Shown piece by piece: positions 60,979-64,000 of a stretch of DNA of 64,000 nt. Position numbers and translations under genes: made by a program. This DNA comes from Nocardioides alkalitolerans (GTDB lineage Bacteria; Actinomycetota; Actinomycetes; Propionibacteriales; Nocardioidaceae): the NCBI GenBank assembly GCA_038184435.1, contig CP116227.1, positions 4,121,501 to 4,185,500 of the forward strand. The letters are read 5' to 3'. The notes beneath the pieces were generated by a model. The model saw only the letters and a list, made by a program, of their open reading frames with translations, did no database searches and had not been told where the DNA came from. How positions within the stretch are numbered: the first letter of the stretch is position 1; every line of letters begins with the position of its first letter.

Positions 60979-61001
60979 CGCTGTCGACGGCTGCGGAACG
61001 C

Positions 61002-61060
61002 CGACCGGGTCGTGGTGGGAGACCGACGGAGTCCGTGGGTCTCCCACCACGACCCGGTCG
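61002..61060. terminator. Long perfect inverted repeat, probable bidirectional terminator
   Basis: Arms of 23 bases (61002-61024 and 61038-61060) around a 13-base loop GACGGAGTCCGTG that itself can pair. It lies between the convergent AhpD-like and sortase genes and is much longer than an ordinary terminator stem. Confidence 0.7.
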
Positions 61061-61083
61061 TGGGGGAGGGGGTACGCCGCGGG

Positions 61084-61731
61084 TCAGCCCGCGGCGACGT
61101 CGATCGGCTGGCCGTCCTTGGGGCGGCCGAGCGGCTTGCCGACGACGATGACGTTGTTCTCGTAGTACTCGCCGTTCCAGTCCGCGCAGGTGATGAGCAC
61201 CAGCGCGCCGTCCCCGTGGTCCTGGCCGAAGAGCTCCTCGGCCTTCTCGGCGACGTCCTCTCGGCTGTAGTAGCGCGGGGACGTGGTGAGCTCGTAGCGC
61301 ATCCGGCCCTGGTCGCTCACCACGTCGACCAGGTCGCCCTGCTCGAGCTGCCCGACGCTGTTCATGGCGCCGCCCCCGGTGTGGACCGTGTGGCCGGTGA
61401 TGACCGTCTGGCCCTGGGTGGCGCCCGGCTTCGCGCTCAGGTTCCACCACCCGACCAGCTCGGCGTCACGGGGCGGGTCGAGCTCCCCGTCCGCCACGCT
61501 GATCGGGATGATCGGCGCCGAGACGTCGATCCGCGGCACCTCCAGCCGGATGGGCGCGGCCGGGTCGAGCGAGACGAACTCCGACGACGTCGTGCCGTCG
61601 TCCGCCTCGCCACCCGGCCACGCCACACCCCAGCCGATCATGCCGACGCTCATGACGAGGAGCACCGTGGTCAGGGCCGAGAGGAGCGCGTCCCCCAGTC
61701 CGGGCCGCTTCTTCGTGGTGCTCTCGTTCAT
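61084..61731 (-). CDS. Class F sortase
   Basis: A 215-residue membrane-anchored transpeptidase. One helix at residues 15-37, then the sortase barrel: LEVPRIDVSAPIIPI, catalytic His114 in TGHTVHTGGGAMN and Cys182 in LITCADWN. The strand that normally carries the catalytic Arg reads YYENNVIVVG with no Arg, so activity needs confirmation. The likely substrate is the upstream gene at 61753-63018. Confidence 0.85.
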   Translation of the reverse strand: MNESTTKKRPGLGDALLSALTTVLLVMSVGMIGWGVAWPGGEADDGTTSSEFVSLDPAAPIRLEVPRIDVSAPIIPISVADGELDPPRDAELVGWWNLSAKPGATQGQTVITGHTVHTGGGAMNSVGQLEQGDLVDVVSDQGRMRYELTTSPRYYSREDVAEKAEELFGQDHGDGALVLITCADWNGEYYENNVIVVGKPLGRPKDGQPIDVAAG

Positions 61732-61752
61732 CGCGTCAGTAGACCACGAGGG

Positions 61753-63018
61753 TCAGATCGAGCGGCGCGAACGGACGAGCTGCGCCACACCGGCACCGCC
61801 CGCGAGGACAGCCATGCCACCCAGGGCGACCGGGCCCCACGGGACCTCGGTCTCACCGGCGGAGCCAGCCGGCACCGACACGGGGACGGCCGGGGTCGGG
61901 TCGCTCGGCGGCGTCGGGTTCGGCGTCGTCGTCGGCGGGGTCGGGGTGTCGACGTCGGCCACGCCGCCCTTGCAGAACGCCTTGCCGAGCTCGAGGCTCG
62001 CGAAGCTGGTGCCGATGAACTGCGAGGCCGCGGGCAGCACCTGCAGGTCGAGGGCGGTGACCTCGATCGAGTTGGCCGACGGCTGCGACTGCTTGTTGAG
62101 CGTGAGGCTCAGGATGTTGTCGCGGACCGGGGCGAGCTGGCTCGAGAGCTGCGCGATGACCAGGTCGTTGATCTGGCCGACGTAGGGCAGCAGCGCGGTG
62201 AGGGGCTGCAGCGCGCCGTTGAGGCCGTTGGTCAGCTGCTGGTCCACGCCCACGAGCACGGCGTCGACGACGTCGTCGAGGTTGGTGACGACCTCGGTGT
62301 TCGGCGCGATGTCGCCGACGGGCAGGTCGAGGATCTCGATCTCCTGGCCGGCGACCGTCACGTAGCCGCGCAGGTCGGCGATGTTGGAGTCGGCCGAGGC
62401 GGACGTCGAGGTCGCCTGGCAGGTGCTCTGGATCGCGCCGGCGGACTCGATGACGATGCCCAGGTTGCCGAGACCGCCCAGCACCTGGTTGACCACGTCG
62501 CTCAGCGGCGTCGTCAGCTGGGAGACCAGCGGGCCGAGCGCGTCGTTGAGCGGCTGCGTCAGCGGGTTGAGGATGTTGGACTGGATCAGCTGGGCGTCAC
62601 CCAGGTTGACCGTGCCCGGGAGGAGCGTGACCGCGTCGCCGCCGGTGAGGCAGGAGCCGTCACCGACCTCGGCGACGACCGCTCCGGTGCCGGCGACACC
62701 CGAGCAGGCGCGGGACGTGCCGCGGCCGTCGGCGACGGCGGTGGTCGCGTCCTGGTAGAGCACGCCCACCGAGACGTTGCTCTGGTTGGACAGGACGTCG
62801 GCGACTTCGGGGGAGTTCGTGCCGGTGGCCGTCTGCTCCTTGCCGTCGTTGACGACCGTGAACTGGCCCGAGTCGACCGGGCTGCCGGCGATCGTGAGGA
62901 TCGCGGCCGTGGCACTGGCCTCGGCCGCGGGCTCGGCGGCCATGGCGGGCGCGGTGGTCACGCCGATGATGGCGACGGTCGAGAGCGCTGCGAACAGGCG
63001 CGTGGTTGAGCGTGGCAA
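61753..63018 (-). CDS. Putative cell-wall-anchored surface protein, sortase partner
   Basis: A 421-residue protein with a signal peptide (cleavage after AMAA near residue 28), an extracellular helical and beta region of about 330 residues rich in Asn/Gln, a Pro/Thr linker (TPTPPTTTPNPTPP), a hydrophobic helix near 396-413 and the tail VRSRRSI. This layout fits a sortase substrate, though no canonical LPxTG is seen; VPAGSAGETEVPWG precedes the helix. The start is TTG at 63018 with GGGAGG upstream. Confidence 0.75.
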   Translation of the reverse strand: MPRSTTRLFAALSTVAIIGVTTAPAMAAEPAAEASATAAILTIAGSPVDSGQFTVVNDGKEQTATGTNSPEVADVLSNQSNVSVGVLYQDATTAVADGRGTSRACSGVAGTGAVVAEVGDGSCLTGGDAVTLLPGTVNLGDAQLIQSNILNPLTQPLNDALGPLVSQLTTPLSDVVNQVLGGLGNLGIVIESAGAIQSTCQATSTSASADSNIADLRGYVTVAGQEIEILDLPVGDIAPNTEVVTNLDDVVDAVLVGVDQQLTNGLNGALQPLTALLPYVGQINDLVIAQLSSQLAPVRDNILSLTLNKQSQPSANSIEVTALDLQVLPAASQFIGTSFASLELGKAFCKGGVADVDTPTPPTTTPNPTPPSDPTPAVPVSVPAGSAGETEVPWGPVALGGMAVLAGGAGVAQLVRSRRSI

Positions 63019-63269
63019 AGGAATCCCTCCCCGGATGGATCACGACGAGCGATGCCTTCTGTGCCCCGCTCGAGGTGGTCAACGACACATGCTGACGCAG
63101 GCTACTCTCAAGATTTCCTCAAGGCCATCTCAAGCGGTCATCGTCTCACTACTGATCGGTACTCGGTCCGCCTGCAGCGGGCCGTGGTGCCGCACTAGGC
63201 TGACCGGCGTCGCCCGCCGAGCGGTTGCTCGGCGGCGGCCCGACGACCCCGATGAACGGAGCGACCCGC
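63019..63269. other. Divergent intergenic region with a leader hairpin
   Basis: 251 bases. TAGGCT at 63196-63201 is a possible -10 for the F420 reductase, giving a 60-base leader. The leader holds a hairpin of 9-base arms (63214-63222 and 63227-63235) with a GGTT loop. Confidence 0.45.
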
Positions 63270-63962
63270 ATGACCTCCATCCCCGAGAGCCTCCAGGGCA
63301 AGACCGTCGCGGTGCTGGGCGGCACCGGCCCCCAGGGCCGTGGCCTCGCCCGCCGCTTCGCCGCCGCCGGCGTCCCCGTCGTGCTGGGCTCGCGCACGGA
63401 GGAGAAGGGGAAGGCGGCCGCGGCCGAGCTGGCCGAGGCGCTCGCCGGCACGGAGGGCCTGGGGGACGTGACGGGCACCGACAACGCCGGCGCGGCCGCC
63501 GCGGGCGACGTCGTGCTCGTCGTCGTGCCGTGGGACGGCCACAAGGAGCTGCTCGAGAGCCTGCGCGAGCAGCTCGCCGGGAAGGTCGTCGTCGACTGCG
63601 TGAACCCCCTCGGCTTCGACAAGCAGGGCCCCTACGCGCTCAAGGTCGAGGAGGGCTCCGCCACCGAGCAGGCCCAGGCCGTGCTGCCCGAGTCGACCGT
63701 CGTCGGTGCCTTCCACAACGTCTCCGCCGTCCTGCTGGAGGACCCCGAGGTCACCACGATCGACACCGACGTGCTCGTCCTCGGCGACGAGCGCGAGGCC
63801 ACCGACCTCGTCCAGGACCTGGCCGGGGTCATCCCCGGCGTGCGCGGCGTCTACGGCGGGCGTCGCCGCAACGCCCACCAGGTCGAGGCCCTGACGGCGA
63901 ACCTCATCGCCGCGAACCGTCGGTACAAGTCCCACGCCGGCGTGCGCATCACCGACGTCTGA
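63270..63962 (+). CDS. npdG: NADPH-dependent F420 reductase
   Basis: A 230-residue enzyme exchanging hydride between F420H2 and NADP. TVAVLGGTGPQGRGLARRFA binds NADP and VLGSRTEEKGKAAAAELA follows; VVVDCVNPLGFDKQGPYAL and VGAFHNVSAVLLEDPE are family blocks. CGGAG lies 8 bases before the ATG. It shows the organism makes F420, relevant to the FrhB-like and LLM proteins. Confidence 0.9.
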   Translation: MTSIPESLQGKTVAVLGGTGPQGRGLARRFAAAGVPVVLGSRTEEKGKAAAAELAEALAGTEGLGDVTGTDNAGAAAAGDVVLVVVPWDGHKELLESLREQLAGKVVVDCVNPLGFDKQGPYALKVEEGSATEQAQAVLPESTVVGAFHNVSAVLLEDPEVTTIDTDVLVLGDEREATDLVQDLAGVIPGVRGVYGGRRRNAHQVEALTANLIAANRRYKSHAGVRITDV

Positions 63963-64000
63963 TCCCTCGCGGGCTCGTGGCCCCAGCGCATCGGAGAGCG

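Overview
The window is about 70% GC, uses GTG starts often, and overlaps genes by ATGA/GTGA/TGATG junctions. It carries marker families of high-GC Gram-positives: an HbhA-like surface protein, a nitrobindin-like FABP protein, an F420-linked NADP reductase, a class F sortase and a Glp/GlpR-type locus. I infer an actinobacterium, probably Propionibacteriales/Nocardioidaceae. At least 17 genes have a TANNNT hexamer 6-8 bases before the start codon and no Shine-Dalgarno, so leaderless mRNAs appear to be common.

Region 1 (1-3006) holds housekeeping genes: a secreted protein, a DsrE-like protein, then a coupled run of a 36-residue membrane peptide, a nitrobindin-like protein, a Fur-family regulator and the YgfZ folate-binding protein.

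Region 2 (3028-40394) is a large Wzx/Wzy-type exopolysaccharide locus. It contains a DUF4012 protein, a Wzz/BY-kinase with a repetitive Gly-Tyr tail, the initiating phosphoglycosyltransferase, dTDP-rhamnose genes (rmlA, rmlB, fused rmlC-rmlD), UDP-glucose dehydrogenase, GDP-fucose genes (gmd, fcl) and a second gmd-like gene. It also has Wzy, Wzx, four glycosyltransferases, three acyltransferase-3 proteins (two fused to SGNH domains), a WcaF-like acetyltransferase, and two polysaccharide pyruvyl transferases flanking an FrhB-like iron-sulfur flavoprotein. A sulfate-activation set (cysD, cysN and an APS kinase fused to a low-molecular-weight protein tyrosine phosphatase) lies inside it. A conserved XRE-hbhA-DUF2516 block also lies here and is interrupted by an NTP_transf_5-type gene. 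The predicted polymer could contain rhamnose, fucose and glucuronate with acetyl and pyruvyl groups; no sulfotransferase was seen.

Region 3 (40448-51319) is a conserved actinobacterial neighbourhood resembling M. tuberculosis Rv0985c-Rv0996: mscL, a SAF-domain protein, a Ruc-like FmdB zinc ribbon, 5-formyl-THF cyclo-ligase, a UDP-glucose pyrophosphorylase, moeA/glp, moaC, mog, a RimJ-like acetyltransferase, a GlpR-like membrane protein and tRNA-Ala(CGC). Small secreted and membrane proteins are interspersed, including one superinfection-immunity (Imm) family member. The UDP-glucose made here feeds the dehydrogenase of region 2.

Region 4 (51323-63962) is more variable. It holds an AAC(3)-type acetyltransferase, a GAF-LuxR regulator divergent from an MHS transporter, an acyl-CoA ligase/cyclase operon divergent from an XRE-TetR fusion regulator, an LLM oxidoreductase, small enzymes, a class F sortase with a likely surface substrate, and an F420-dependent NADP reductase. 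Several intergenic spaces contain long perfect palindromes or nested inverted repeats. No CRISPR array, rRNA, transposase, integrase or replication origin was seen.
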